Assembly: GCF_021412625.1 (NCBI RefSeq)
Contig: NZ_JAKCFI010000002.1
Location: 186,001-250,000, forward strand
Origin: Myxococcus stipitatus
GTDB lineage: Bacteria; Myxococcota; Myxococcia; Myxococcales; Myxococcaceae
DNA: 64,000 nt
Reading direction: 5' to 3'
In this document: piece by piece, positions 8,861 to 17,335 of the stretch
How the letters are laid out: each line of letters begins with the position of its first letter
Numbering within the stretch: the first letter of the stretch is position 1
Made by a program: the position numbers and the translations under genes
The notes under the pieces: generated by a model
The model's database searches: none
What the model was told of the DNA's origin: nothing
What the model saw: only the letters and a program-made list of their open reading frames with translations

Positions 8861-10192
8861 TCAGCGCGTGGGCGAGTGGGGCAGGCCACCGTGGTGCTTC
8901 GACTGGAGGAGCCACTGCGCCAGCGCGCTGCCGCAGAGGGCGACGACGATGAGCAGCAGCGAGAGGGGCTGTTTCCTCCCGGTGCTGACGAGGAAGGTCG
9001 ACAGGACGACGGCCATGAGCCCCAACCCCGCGCCGACGATGGCGCGCGAGGCCCCCGTCTGTCGCGCCAGCTTCCAGCAGGCGACATGGGCCGCCAGGTA
9101 GCAGACGAGGAAGGTGGCGCTGGCGACGTTGGCGATGGCGCCCAGGCTCAGCGTGTCGACCATGACGAGGATGGCCACGACGCCCCAGACGAAGCCCCGG
9201 GTGCCCTGGTGCCCGAGCTTCGTGGAGAAGGCCGGGGGGAGTTGCTGGACGCGCGCGAGCGCCCGGGAGACGTTGAGCGCGGCGAACAGCGTGGCGTTGA
9301 TGGCGGACGCGGTGGCGAGCAGCGCGCCGAGCGCGACGGCGGTGAAACCCGCGCTGCCCAGCACGGGGCGCGCGGCCTGGGCCACGGCGGTGTCGGCGTC
9401 ACGCGCGAGCTGCTCGGGCGGCACCAGGGCGAGGACGGTGACGGACAGGCCCACGTACAGCAGGGTCACCACGCCGATGGCGAGGTAGATGGCGCGCGGA
9501 ATCGTCTTCTTCGGGTCGGCCACGTCCGCGCCCGCGTTGGCCATCATCCCGAAGCCCGAGTACGCGAAGAAGCACAGGCCCACGCTCGACACGAGGGTGG
9601 CGAGGCCCATGTGCGCGTCCCTGCTCGTGTCGCGCGTGCCCTCGGTGGACATGGCCCAGAGCCCCGCGGCCAGCAGCGCCGCGAGGATGACGAGCTTGAT
9701 GGCCACCAGGATGACCTCCGCCCGCCCCACCGCGCCCGAGCCGGCGATGTTGAGCGCGGCCAGGAGGATGACGACGAGTGAGCCGAAGACCGCGAACCCC
9801 GCGTGGCCCCCCGAGGGGATGAAGAGCCGGGTGGCGTAGGCGCCGAACGTCTTGGCCACCATGGCGACGCTGATGACGAGCGTGACGAGGTAGATGAGCG
9901 AGAGCGTTCCGGAGACCATGCCGCGCCCGAAGGCCTGCTCGAAGAAGAGGGTGATGCCGCCCGAGCTCGGGTAGCGCGCGCTGAGCTTCGCGTACGAGTA
10001 GCCGGAGAGCGCGGCGACGACGCCCGCGAGCGCGAAGGCGAGCCACGTGTCGGGGCCCACGAGCAGCGCGGCCTGGCCCAGCAGCGCGAAGATGCCGGCG
10101 CCCACCATCGAACCGATGCCCAGCGCCGCGACGGACCACAGGCTCATCGTCGCTCGCCGAGCGGGTGCTCCCTTCGTCGGGTGTTCCGCCAT
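8861..10192 (-). CDS. APC-superfamily amino-acid permease
   Basis: A 443-residue transporter with about 12 predicted helices. The first carries GIGSMVGAGIFALLGQ, the backbone-binding motif (G-[SA]-x-[IV]-G-x-G-I-F) of amino acid/polyamine/organocation permeases. The reading frame extends 93 codons upstream through rnpB-flanking sequence, but the ATG at 10192 (MAEHPTKG) is the credible start, with GAGGGG just upstream. It is the first gene of a minus-strand group (permease, porin, antiporter, glutaminase) with a 120-base gap before the porin gene that could hold a second promoter. Substrate cannot be told from the sequence. It resembles the YfnA/cationic amino-acid branch more than GadC. Confidence 0.85.
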   Translation of the reverse strand: MAEHPTKGAPARRATMSLWSVAALGIGSMVGAGIFALLGQAALLVGPDTWLAFALAGVVAALSGYSYAKLSARYPSSGGITLFFEQAFGRGMVSGTLSLIYLVTLVISVAMVAKTFGAYATRLFIPSGGHAGFAVFGSLVVILLAALNIAGSGAVGRAEVILVAIKLVILAALLAAGLWAMSTEGTRDTSRDAHMGLATLVSSVGLCFFAYSGFGMMANAGADVADPKKTIPRAIYLAIGVVTLLYVGLSVTVLALVPPEQLARDADTAVAQAARPVLGSAGFTAVALGALLATASAINATLFAALNVSRALARVQQLPPAFSTKLGHQGTRGFVWGVVAILVMVDTLSLGAIANVASATFLVCYLAAHVACWKLARQTGASRAIVGAGLGLMAVVLSTFLVSTGRKQPLSLLLIVVALCGSALAQWLLQSKHHGGLPHSPTR

Positions 10193-10409
10193 GTCCGCCC
10201 CTCGGTGCTGGCGTTCCTCCCGACCCCTGGCGGGCCCGTCCCTCCTGGGTGGCGGGGCCTCGCGCCGGGGCCTTCCGGGAACGTCGCCTCGAAGGTGGCG
10301 CCTCCGGCAAGGGCCCACAAGGAGGGGAGGCGACCTCGCTGGACCGCCCGTTCGCGCGAGCCCCGGGCGACACGCGCGCGGACCTGCGCGCGAGGTGGGG
10401 GAGGGAAAA

Positions 10410-10812
<403 letters not shown>

Positions 10813-10865
10813 CTGCCCCATACAACAGCCCGGGGAGGCGGGTCCACTTCACGAGGAGGGTGGGG

Positions 10866-11489
10866 CTACAGCCGCTCGTCGATGGCGCGGTTGCTCATGG
10901 CGTCCGCGTCCGCGTTCCGGGCGCGCGGCACGTGGTGCAGCTTCACGCGGGTGAAGCCCTCCAGCAGCCGGCGCGCCTCGTCGAACAGGGGCTTGAGCGT
11001 GGGGCTCTTCACCTGGTAGCGCCCGCCCAGCTGGCGGATGAGCAGCTCGCTGTCGGCGAACACGTCCACCTCGCGCGCGCCCAGCGAGCGGGCGTGCTTC
11101 AGGCCCAGCAGCAGGCCCATGTACTCGGCGTAGTTGTTCGTCTGGGTCCCGAGGAAGCGTCCCAGCCGCGCCACCACGTGGCCTGTGGGGTCCATCAGCA
11201 CCGCGCCAGCGCCCGCCGGCCCCGGGTTGCCTCGCGCCGCGCCGTCCGAATAGACGCGCAGCCTCGAAAGGGCCTCCGCGGGGGAGGGGGCCTGCTCGGG
11301 GGCGGACACCTGCGGCGCGCCCTGCTGGGCGTCGCGCGGCGTCGGCTCTCCGCCGAGCCTCACGGCGGCCTCCTCGAGGAGCTGTCCCAGGTGCTCCCGG
11401 GTGAGGCCTCGGAAGGCCCGCACCGTCGACGAGAGGGGCTCCTCGCGCGCGATGTGGCGGAGGATGTCGACGAGGGACGGCGCGGGCAT
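10866..11489 (-). CDS. Ribonuclease HI family protein with N-terminal extension
   Basis: Predicted to cut the RNA strand of RNA-DNA hybrids. The 207 residues comprise an extension of about 75 residues (SLVDILRHIAREEPL...) and an RNase H fold. The acidic residues are in place: Asp in VYSDGAARGNPG, Glu in NNYAEYMGLLLGL, Asp in VFADSELLIRQ and Asp in NADADAMSN. It belongs to the short 'reverse-transcriptase-like' RNase HI subgroup that lacks the basic handle region of E. coli RnhA. The start lies 6 bases after the stop of the zinc-ribbon gene, so the two are co-transcribed. rnpB follows about 50 bases downstream, a synteny I recall from other high-GC bacteria. Confidence 0.9.
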   Translation of the reverse strand: MPAPSLVDILRHIAREEPLSSTVRAFRGLTREHLGQLLEEAAVRLGGEPTPRDAQQGAPQVSAPEQAPSPAEALSRLRVYSDGAARGNPGPAGAGAVLMDPTGHVVARLGRFLGTQTNNYAEYMGLLLGLKHARSLGAREVDVFADSELLIRQLGGRYQVKSPTLKPLFDEARRLLEGFTRVKLHHVPRARNADADAMSNRAIDERL

Positions 11490-11495
11490 CGCGGA

Positions 11496-12221
11496 CTACT
11501 TCGCCTGCGTTTCCTGCAGCGCCTCGACCGCGTAGATGATGCGGTTGCAGGACGGGCAGATGTCCGTGCCCAGCGAGGTGCGCAGCTGGTTGTAGAGCTG
11601 GGGCGGGACGTTCATGTTGCAGCCCTGGCAGGTGCCCGCCACCACGCCGACCAGCGCGGGCAGCTTCTTCTTGCGCACCACCTCGTAGCGCCGCAGCAGC
11701 GTGGCGTCCACGTTGTTGGCCACGCCCTGGCGACGGCCCTCGAGCGCCTTCACCTGCGCCTCGGCCTCGCCCAGCTTGCCGCGCAGCTCCGCCATCCGGC
11801 TCGACAGACCCTGCTGCTTCGTCGCGAACTCGGCCTCCTTGGCCTTGATGGCCTCGCGGTCCGCGCCGAGCTTCTTCGTCAGCTCGGTCAGCTCCTCCGC
11901 CATCGTGAGGTTGGCCTTCTTGGCGATGTCGATTTCCCGCGCCAGGGCGGAGTACTCCCGCGTCGAGCGCTGTTCGCTCAGGCGGGCCTCCCACTTCTTC
12001 ACCTTGTCCTTCTCGTCAGCGATGGTCTGCTCGTGCTGCGCCTTCTGTCGCTCGGTGTCGGCGACGCGAGCACGCTCGGCCTCGATGGCGCTGCGAGCCA
12101 CGCCGAGCTCGCGCTCCAGCTCGGCAATCTGACGGGGGTGGACATCCGCGGCCTTCCGGAGCGATGCGACCTCGAGGTCCACATTCTGAAGCTCCGCCAG
12201 CGCCTTCAATTTCTCCCGCAA
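11496..12221 (-). CDS. C4-type zinc-ribbon coiled-coil protein (DUF164/CT398 type)
   Basis: A 241-residue protein with a long Glu/Ala/Arg/Lys-rich coiled coil (about residues 1-185) and a C-terminal zinc ribbon with CQGC and CPSC pairs. The start is taken as the TTG at 12221, which begins LREKLKALAELQ and has GGAGG 8 bases upstream; the longer frame to 12302 reads into the divergent promoter region and has no better site. The family occurs across bacteria next to RNase HI and is thought to act in nucleic-acid or motility/secretion functions, but no reaction is established. The coiled coil suggests dimerisation or a scaffold role. Confidence 0.85.
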   Translation of the reverse strand: MREKLKALAELQNVDLEVASLRKAADVHPRQIAELERELGVARSAIEAERARVADTERQKAQHEQTIADEKDKVKKWEARLSEQRSTREYSALAREIDIAKKANLTMAEELTELTKKLGADREAIKAKEAEFATKQQGLSSRMAELRGKLGEAEAQVKALEGRRQGVANNVDATLLRRYEVVRKKKLPALVGVVAGTCQGCNMNVPPQLYNQLRTSLGTDICPSCNRIIYAVEALQETQAK

Positions 12222-12384
12222 AGTTGCTGCCTCCCACAGAGCCGCACCGTGTACGGCCGCGCGTTCTTGTACCAACAAGGTTGATGAGGGTCCAACGCCC
12301 AAATGGTCTCCGCGTCATCCCCCTGGCGCGCAAGCGGCCATCCGGCATTTGAAAGCGCTTCACGCACCCGTTAGACGGGAGCGC

Positions 12385-13167
12385 GTGTCCCGAGCCTCCC
12401 TCCTCCCGTCCCTGGCCCTGCTCGCGCTCGCCCCGGCCTGCCGCGAGTCCGCTCCGCCCCCGGTCTCCGCCCCTCCGCTCGCGGCCGCTCCCTCCGCGCC
12501 CGCCCGCCCGGCGGCCGACGTGAAATGGGGCGTCATCGAGGGGCGCGTCCGCCTGGTGGGACCACCCCCCACCCCCGCCCGCTCCCCCACCACCGGCACC
12601 GTCGTCTCCGTCTGTGGCGAGGAGACCGAGGACCGCTCGCTCGTGGTGGGCGCGGAGGGCGCGCTGGCCCATGCCGTCGTGGCGCTCGCCTCCGGCGCCG
12701 ACCTCCCAGCCCCCGCCTCGCCCCCGGCGGACCCCGTGCTGGACCAGAAGAAGTGCGTCTACGACCCTCCCGTCCTCGCAGCCCGGGCCGGCGCCACCCT
12801 CACCCTGCGCAACTCGGATCCGCTCGTCCACAATGTGCGCGCGGCCTCCGGGACCAACCGCGCCTTCTTCAACGTGGCCATGCCCCTGGAGGGGATGTCC
12901 ACCCGCCGCGCGCTGCCCGCCGAGCCGGGCCTCGTCCCCATCCGCTGCGACATCCACCCGTGGATGTACGCCACGATTCGCACCTTTGACCACCCCTACT
13001 TCGGGACGACCTCCCAGGAGGGGCGCTTCCGGCTGGAGGTCCCGGAGGGGCGACACACCCTCGTCTTCTGGCACGAGCGGCTGCCCCAGGCCGAGCAGAC
13101 GGTGGAGGTCCGCGCCGGGGAGCGCGTCCAGGTCGAGCAGGCCTGGAAGGTCGAGTCCCTGAAGTAG
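12385..13167 (+). CDS. Cupredoxin-like lipoprotein with regulatory-like C-terminal domain
   Basis: The GTG at 12385 (VSRASLLPSLALLALAPAC) is preferred to a TTG at 12349 because it has GGAG a few bases upstream and places the signal sequence at the N terminus; Cys19 may be lipidated. The product is 260 residues. After a Pro/Ala-rich spacer, a plastocyanin-like fold carries a likely type-1 copper site: His in NSDPLVHNVR, then Cys, His and Met in RCDIHPWM. The last ~55 residues (EGRFRLEVPEGRHTLVFWHE) look like a carboxypeptidase-regulatory/SpaA-type beta sandwich. It resembles proteins annotated 'methylamine utilisation'. A periplasmic electron-transfer or copper-binding role is inferred. Confidence 0.8.
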   Translation: MSRASLLPSLALLALAPACRESAPPPVSAPPLAAAPSAPARPAADVKWGVIEGRVRLVGPPPTPARSPTTGTVVSVCGEETEDRSLVVGAEGALAHAVVALASGADLPAPASPPADPVLDQKKCVYDPPVLAARAGATLTLRNSDPLVHNVRAASGTNRAFFNVAMPLEGMSTRRALPAEPGLVPIRCDIHPWMYATIRTFDHPYFGTTSQEGRFRLEVPEGRHTLVFWHERLPQAEQTVEVRAGERVQVEQAWKVESLK

Positions 13168-13319
13168 GGCGAGTACCGTGCGGGCGGAATCCACACGTCC
13201 GCCGAAATTTTTTCGCCGCTCCACGTTCTAAGGTGTGGAAGGCGCAAATTCGGATCGCCCTTTTGTCGTAGTGGAAAATTGCTATAAAACTGGCGCGACC
13301 GAACACGAGGGGGCGAGTC

Positions 13320-13478
13320 ATGCAGCAGTCCAAGAAACGACCGGCTCTGACGACCGAGGCATCCCGCATCCAGGAGGCGAGCCCGAAGGAGCGCCGGCCC
13401 GCGGGCATGCAGGAGATGGGGCCCGGCCTCTACGAGCAGATCCGCCGCGCGCTCCTGGAGCTGTCGCTGGCATCCTGA
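13320..13478 (+). CDS. Small protein, 52 residues, unknown
   Basis: A short frame that looks real. The ATG at 13320 is preceded by GGGGGCGAG, and an AT-rich stretch rare in this DNA (TTTTGTCGTAGTGGAAAATT, then GCTATAAAA) lies 40-60 bases upstream and could be a promoter. The peptide MQQSKKRPALTTEASRIQEA... is basic at the N terminus and ends in an amphipathic helix (GLYEQIRRALLELSLAS). No homologue comes to mind. It might be a small regulator or part of a leader transcript, since the 170 bases after it are strongly structured. It is convergent with the FYDLN zinc-ribbon gene. Confidence 0.5.
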   Translation: MQQSKKRPALTTEASRIQEASPKERRPAGMQEMGPGLYEQIRRALLELSLAS

Positions 13479-13652
13479 GGTCGTGTTCGTGTTCTCGATG
13501 TGCCGGACGCGCGCGGGCACGCGCGCTCCAGGCATGGCGGGTGGCGGCCCGACGAGGACACACGCCACCCCGCAAGCTCCGGTTCGAGTCCCGGTCGACG
13601 AGAGAAGGGCGCCCGGCGCGAAGCCAGGCGGCCCTGGGGCGTCGATGACCTG
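13479..13652. other. Structured intergenic segment with hairpins and a tRNA-like T-arm motif
   Basis: Between two convergent genes lie three inverted repeats: GCGCGC/GCGCGC around 13510-13527; GCGGGTGGC pairing with GCCACC-CCGC (about 13537-13573); and CCAGG/CCTGG at 13624-13637 with a four-base loop. GGTTCGAGTCCCGG at 13581-13594 looks like a tRNA T-arm, but the stem needs a bulge, no complementary acceptor strand was found upstream and no anticodon arm could be placed. It may act as a bidirectional terminator, a small RNA or a degenerate tRNA 3' end left by an old integration event. Confidence 0.4.
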
Positions 13653-13943
13653 CTAGGGCTCGTCCTCTTCGGATTCGGCCGCGGCTTCGTCATCGTCGAA
13701 CGAGTCGAGGTCCTCCTCCTCTTCCTCACTGGCGGAGGCTGGCTCCTCGGGCTCGATGGGCTCGATGACCTTCGGCGCAGCGGCCAGACGTCCCCGCCGC
13801 CCTTCGGGCTGCGGCTTGAGCGCAGGGCTCTCCCGCTGGTCCGCGCCACACTTGGGGCACAGCGGGTCGGGCTTCTTCATGTCGTAGAACTTCGTCTGGC
13901 ACTTGTAGCAGACGAACTTCGTTCCAAGGTCCTTCGCCGGCAT
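13653..13943 (-). CDS. FYDLN-acid zinc-ribbon protein (TIGR02300 type)
   Basis: A 96-residue cytoplasmic protein. The N-terminal zinc ribbon has two CxxC pairs (CYKC, CPKC) around KFYDMKKPDPLCPKC, the signature that names the FYDLN-acid family (Asp-Met here instead of Asp-Leu-Asn). The C-terminal half is extremely acidic (SEEEEEDLDSFDDDE), also a family hallmark. The function of the family is unknown. Divergent from the AgmX/PglI-like gene across 149 bases, which should hold both promoters. Confidence 0.9.
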   Translation of the reverse strand: MPAKDLGTKFVCYKCQTKFYDMKKPDPLCPKCGADQRESPALKPQPEGRRGRLAAAPKVIEPIEPEEPASASEEEEEDLDSFDDDEAAAESEEDEP

Positions 13944-14092
13944 TCGCCACCTTCTGAAAAAGGCGAGAGAAGACAGGGGAGGGCGGCTGCATAGTTGGGC
14001 CGTCGGGCGGAGTCAACCTGTGGTTTGCGCGGGAGATTTCTAGCGGTAGCATCCGAGGCCTCGAATTACCCCCCGAGAGCCGGACGCTCCCC

Positions 14093-15790
14093 TTGAACTT
14101 CACCTGCGACAACTGCCAGAAGCGGTACTCCATCGCGGACGAAAAAGTCCGCGGCAAGACGGTCAAGGTCCGCTGCAAGAACTGCCAGAACGTCATCACC
14201 GTCGAAGGACCCGCCGCAGAAGAGAGCACCCGCGTGGTGTCGCTCGCGGACGTGGAGCGGCTGCGCGCCCAGGAGCGCTCCTTGGCCGAGCCCGCCGCCA
14301 GCGCTCCGGCGCCCGCGCCCGTCGCCGCGCCCGCCGTGGCGAAGGCGCCGCCCGCCGCGCTCCAGACCCCCTGGGACGACGAGCCCACGCGCGCCGCGCC
14401 GCTGCGCGCCACCGGCTCGCCCTGGTTCGTCATGGTGCGCAACAAGCAGGAGGGCCCGCTCGACGAGGGAGGCCTGCGTGAGCTGATCGCCACCGGCGCC
14501 ATCAGCGGGCGCAGCTTCTTCTGGCAGCAGGGCATGGCGGACTGGAAGCGCGGCTCGGACGTCCCGGAGCTCGCCGCCCTGTTCGCGCCGCCTCCCGCGC
14601 CGGAGCCTCCCGCGCCGCCGCCTCCGCCCCCCGCGCCGGAGCCCGCGCCGCGCGCCGCCGCGCGCTCCACCCGCCGCGAGCCGGAGCCTCAGCCCTTCCA
14701 AGAGCCGGAGCCCCAGTTCCCGCAGGAGCCGGAGCCCGAGCAGCCCCAGCCGCAGCAGCGCGCCTGGGTGCCCGAGGAGGATCCGGACACCACGTACTTC
14801 GGCGACCCGAACGCGCGGGAGCAGGAGGAGACCCAGCCTCAGCCCCAGCCTCGTCGGGGTGGGCAGGCCGCCGCCGCGAGCAGCGCGGCGCCGCTCAACG
14901 AGCTGTTCTCCGACCTGGACCTGCCCGAGCGCGGCGAGGACGGCGACGGCTCGCACGAGGACCCGATGGCCGCGCTGGGCGGCGGCGACGAGAAGGAGAG
15001 CAAGCCGCGCGAGGACACGCGCCACTTCGCCAAGAAGGCGGGCGTCACGCGCCGCAACTCCCCGGCGAAGTACGCCCTCTTCGCGGTGTTGATGATCGCC
15101 CTGCCCATCGCGGTGCTCTACGTCCTGTCGGACGCGCTCGAAATCGTGCCGCTGCGCGTGGCCACGGTGGACCGGGCGGGCAAGCCGGTGCAGCGCTCCG
15201 TCTTCTCCGGCGAGGGCATGGGCGCGCTGCGTGACAAGCTCTTGGGCAAGGCGCCGCCCGCGCCCACGGCGCCCGTCGTGGCGCCCAAGCCCGCCCCCAA
15301 GCCCACGGCGGCGCCCGAGCCGCCCAAGGCCGAGGAGCCCGCCGCGCCCGCCGCGGGGAACGAGGGGGCCGCCGCGCCCGCTCCCTCCTCCGAGCAGCTC
15401 GCGGCGGTCTACGCCGACGGGGAGAAGAAGGACGTCGCCCCCGAAGCGCGCAAGGACGCGCCGGTGGCGGCCGCGGACAGCGAGGACGTGGGCGGCCCGT
15501 CCGACGAGGAGGTCGAGCGCGTGGTGGAGCAGACGCAGGAGGCGTTCCGCGACTGTGTCGAGCAGGAGCTCAAGCGCAACCCCGGCTTCCGCGGCGTCAA
15601 GGCCACGCTCACCGCGACGGTGGGCGCCTCCGGCAAGGTGAAGGCGGCGACCCTCAGCCGCAAGGAGCTCAACAACGGCGGCTCGACGGTGGGCGCCTGC
15701 ATCCGGGAGCGCGCCAAGGCGATGGTCTTCTCCAAGTTCTCCGGGGACGACGTGGACCTGGAGATTCCGCTGGTGCTCTCCGGGCGGTAG
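14093..15790 (+). CDS. Zinc-ribbon / GYF / AgmX-PglI-type motility-linked protein
   Basis: A 565-residue predicted inner-membrane protein. Order: a zinc ribbon at residues 1-45 (CDNCQKRYSIADEKVRGK ... CKNC), typical of MJ0042/prokaryotic ribbons; a Pro/Ala linker; a GYF_2 domain at about 110-165 (WFVMVRNKQEGPLDEGGL, FWQQGMADWKRGSDVPE); a long Pro/Glu/Gln-rich spacer; one membrane helix at about 323-345 (YALFAVLMIALPIAVLYVLS); a second Pro/Ala spacer; and a C-terminal domain with two Cys (FRDCVEQEL, GACIRERAK) like the AgmX/PglI C terminus, which is TonB-like. Such proteins are linked to adventurous gliding in Myxococcus. The start is a TTG with a weak upstream site, so translation may be low. 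Confidence 0.85.
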   Translation: MNFTCDNCQKRYSIADEKVRGKTVKVRCKNCQNVITVEGPAAEESTRVVSLADVERLRAQERSLAEPAASAPAPAPVAAPAVAKAPPAALQTPWDDEPTRAAPLRATGSPWFVMVRNKQEGPLDEGGLRELIATGAISGRSFFWQQGMADWKRGSDVPELAALFAPPPAPEPPAPPPPPPAPEPAPRAAARSTRREPEPQPFQEPEPQFPQEPEPEQPQPQQRAWVPEEDPDTTYFGDPNAREQEETQPQPQPRRGGQAAAASSAAPLNELFSDLDLPERGEDGDGSHEDPMAALGGGDEKESKPREDTRHFAKKAGVTRRNSPAKYALFAVLMIALPIAVLYVLSDALEIVPLRVATVDRAGKPVQRSVFSGEGMGALRDKLLGKAPPAPTAPVVAPKPAPKPTAAPEPPKAEEPAAPAAGNEGAAAPAPSSEQLAAVYADGEKKDVAPEARKDAPVAAADSEDVGGPSDEEVERVVEQTQEAFRDCVEQELKRNPGFRGVKATLTATVGASGKVKAATLSRKELNNGGSTVGACIRERAKAMVFSKFSGDDVDLEIPLVLSGR

Positions 15791-15824
15791 CCGGGCGCCG
15801 CGCGGCCGGGCGGGCTTCCCTCCG

Positions 15825-16082
15825 TCAGAGGTCGAAGTCGCCCGGCGGCGGCGTCTTGCCGCGCAGGGCCCGTTGGCGCGCCTGGTCCACCTCGGCGCGC
15901 AGGGCCTCGGTGGCCTCGCGGTCCACCTCCAGCGATTCCAGGTCCAGGACGTCTCCCTCGCGCACGCCCTCCGGGAGCGAGGCGAGGGGACGCGTCACCT
16001 CGCGCCCGTCCACGACGAGTACCGCGAGGTCATCCTCGATGCGGTCCACGGTGGCGCGGACCTTGGGGGAGCGGGGCTTCAT
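15825..16082 (-). CDS. DUF3006 family protein
   Basis: An 85-residue protein: a small beta domain (ATVDRIEDDLAVLVVDGREVTRPLASLPEG) followed by a helix ending in GKTPPPGDFDL. The pattern 'VDRIE...AVL...G.E...P...LP.G..EGDVL' fits DUF3006, a small family regularly found beside ComEC-like metallo-beta-lactamase-fold proteins, as here. The ATG overlaps the upstream stop as ATGA, so it is the third gene of a translationally coupled operon. No function is established. Confidence 0.85.
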   Translation of the reverse strand: MKPRSPKVRATVDRIEDDLAVLVVDGREVTRPLASLPEGVREGDVLDLESLEVDREATEALRAEVDQARQRALRGKTPPPGDFDL

Positions 16083-17335
16083 GGGATGCAGTCGTGGGGG
16101 ACGCGGTTGGCGTGGTCGGCTTCCTCGCGCGTCTTGTAGATGACGAGGTTCTTCTGGGCGATGGAGTGCGCGGCCCGGCACTCGGGCACGTGGAACAGCT
16201 GCCGGAGCCGGCTGGCGTGGAAGGGGCCCTTGTACTTCTTCCCGCCCGGCGGGGCGGCGGGCGTGGGCTCCGTCTTCGCGACGGGCGCCTCCACGGGCTG
16301 CTCGACGGCGGGCGCCGGCGCGGGCTGGCTCAGGGGCTTGCCGGCCCAGACGGTCGGCTCCGGCGTGGGGCCCCGCCCCTCCAGGGTGTAGCGGGTGTCC
16401 GCGGGGGCGCCCTTGGGCAGCGTCTGCGGCGTGACGGTGAGCACCGTGCCGTCGCTGACCACCTGCACCTCGCCGTCGATGTCCGTGCGGAAGACCTGCG
16501 TGCCCGCCGCCTTCAGCCGCTCCAGCGTGGCGGCAGCGGGGGCCTTGAACTCGTTGTTCGCGCCCACGGAGATGACGGCGGCGCGCGCGCCCACGCGGGA
16601 GAGGAAGGGCGCGGAGGTGGCGCGGGCCATCCCGTGCGCGCCCACCTTGAGCAGGGTGGACTGCACGGTGACGTCGCGCGCCAGCAGGTACTCCTCCGTC
16701 TGCGCCAGGGCGTCGCCCATGAGGAGCACGGACGTCTGCCCGTACGACAGTCGCAGGATGATGGAGTTGACCTCCAGCGAGGCGTCCTCCGACTCCAGCA
16801 GCGCGTCCGACGGCGCGCGGGGCCACAGCACCGTCAGGGCGACGTCCTTGCCCAGGGCGATGCGCTGGGGCGCGTTGGGCGTGGCCGTGGGGGGCGCGGG
16901 GGAGATGACCTGCACGCCGCGCTCGCTGACGGCGGTGAGCAGGGCGTCATAGGCGTCCGGCGCCTTGGGGAGCTGGGGCTCCATCAGCTGGCGCGCGCCC
17001 ACCCGCTTCAGCACGGGCTCCAGCGCGCCGTGGTGGTCGTTGTGCGGGTGGGTGAGGATGACCAGGTCGAGCGGCTTGCTGAGCAGCTCCGGCAGCCGGT
17101 TCACCAGGTGGTTGGCGGCGGTCGCCGGGCCGGTGTCCACCAGCACCGTGTGCCCCTCCGGCGACACGATGAGCGCGGCGTCTCCCTGGCCCACGTCGAA
17201 GAAGTAGACATGCAGCTTCCCGTCCGGGGGCGTGCCGAAGTAGCGCTTGGACTCCGTCCGGGCGGGAGGTGGGGGCTCCTTGCAGGCCGTCAGGAACAGC
17301 AGGGTTCCGAGGAGTGCGAGATGACGCGGACTCAT
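16079..17335 (-). CDS. ComEC-like MBL-fold lipoprotein with Cys-rich tail (copy 1)
   Basis: A 418-residue lipoprotein. ATG 17335 overlaps the upstream stop as ATGA and has GAGGA at normal spacing; a TTG at 17344 lies too close to that site. The signal ends in the lipobox LTAC. The metallo-beta-lactamase domain (about 40-290) has FFDVGQGDAALI, the metal motif THPHNDHHG, GDALAQTEE and a GAHG motif where the second copy and ComEC have AHHG, so one metal-binding His is missing. A Pro-rich linker leads to a tail of about 50 residues (FHASRLRQLFHVPECRAAHSI ... HDCIP) resembling an Ada-type metal-binding segment. It is probably outside the cytoplasm and may act on DNA or nucleotides. Confidence 0.85.
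   Translation of the reverse strand: MSPRHLALLGTLLFLTACKEPPPPARTESKRYFGTPPDGKLHVYFFDVGQGDAALIVSPEGHTVLVDTGPATAANHLVNRLPELLSKPLDLVILTHPHNDHHGALEPVLKRVGARQLMEPQLPKAPDAYDALLTAVSERGVQVISPAPPTATPNAPQRIALGKDVALTVLWPRAPSDALLESEDASLEVNSIILRLSYGQTSVLLMGDALAQTEEYLLARDVTVQSTLLKVGAHGMARATSAPFLSRVGARAAVISVGANNEFKAPAAATLERLKAAGTQVFRTDIDGEVQVVSDGTVLTVTPQTLPKGAPADTRYTLEGRGPTPEPTVWAGKPLSQPAPAPAVEQPVEAPVAKTEPTPAAPPGGKKYKGPFHASRLRQLFHVPECRAAHSIAQKNLVIYKTREEADHANRVPHDCIP

Noticed and set aside
13581-13600. A tRNA gene suggested by GGTTCGAGTCCCGG
   Set aside because: The T-stem needs a bulge, no complementary acceptor strand was found within about 90 bases upstream, no anticodon arm could be placed and no CCA is encoded. 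Kept only as a motif in the structured segment.
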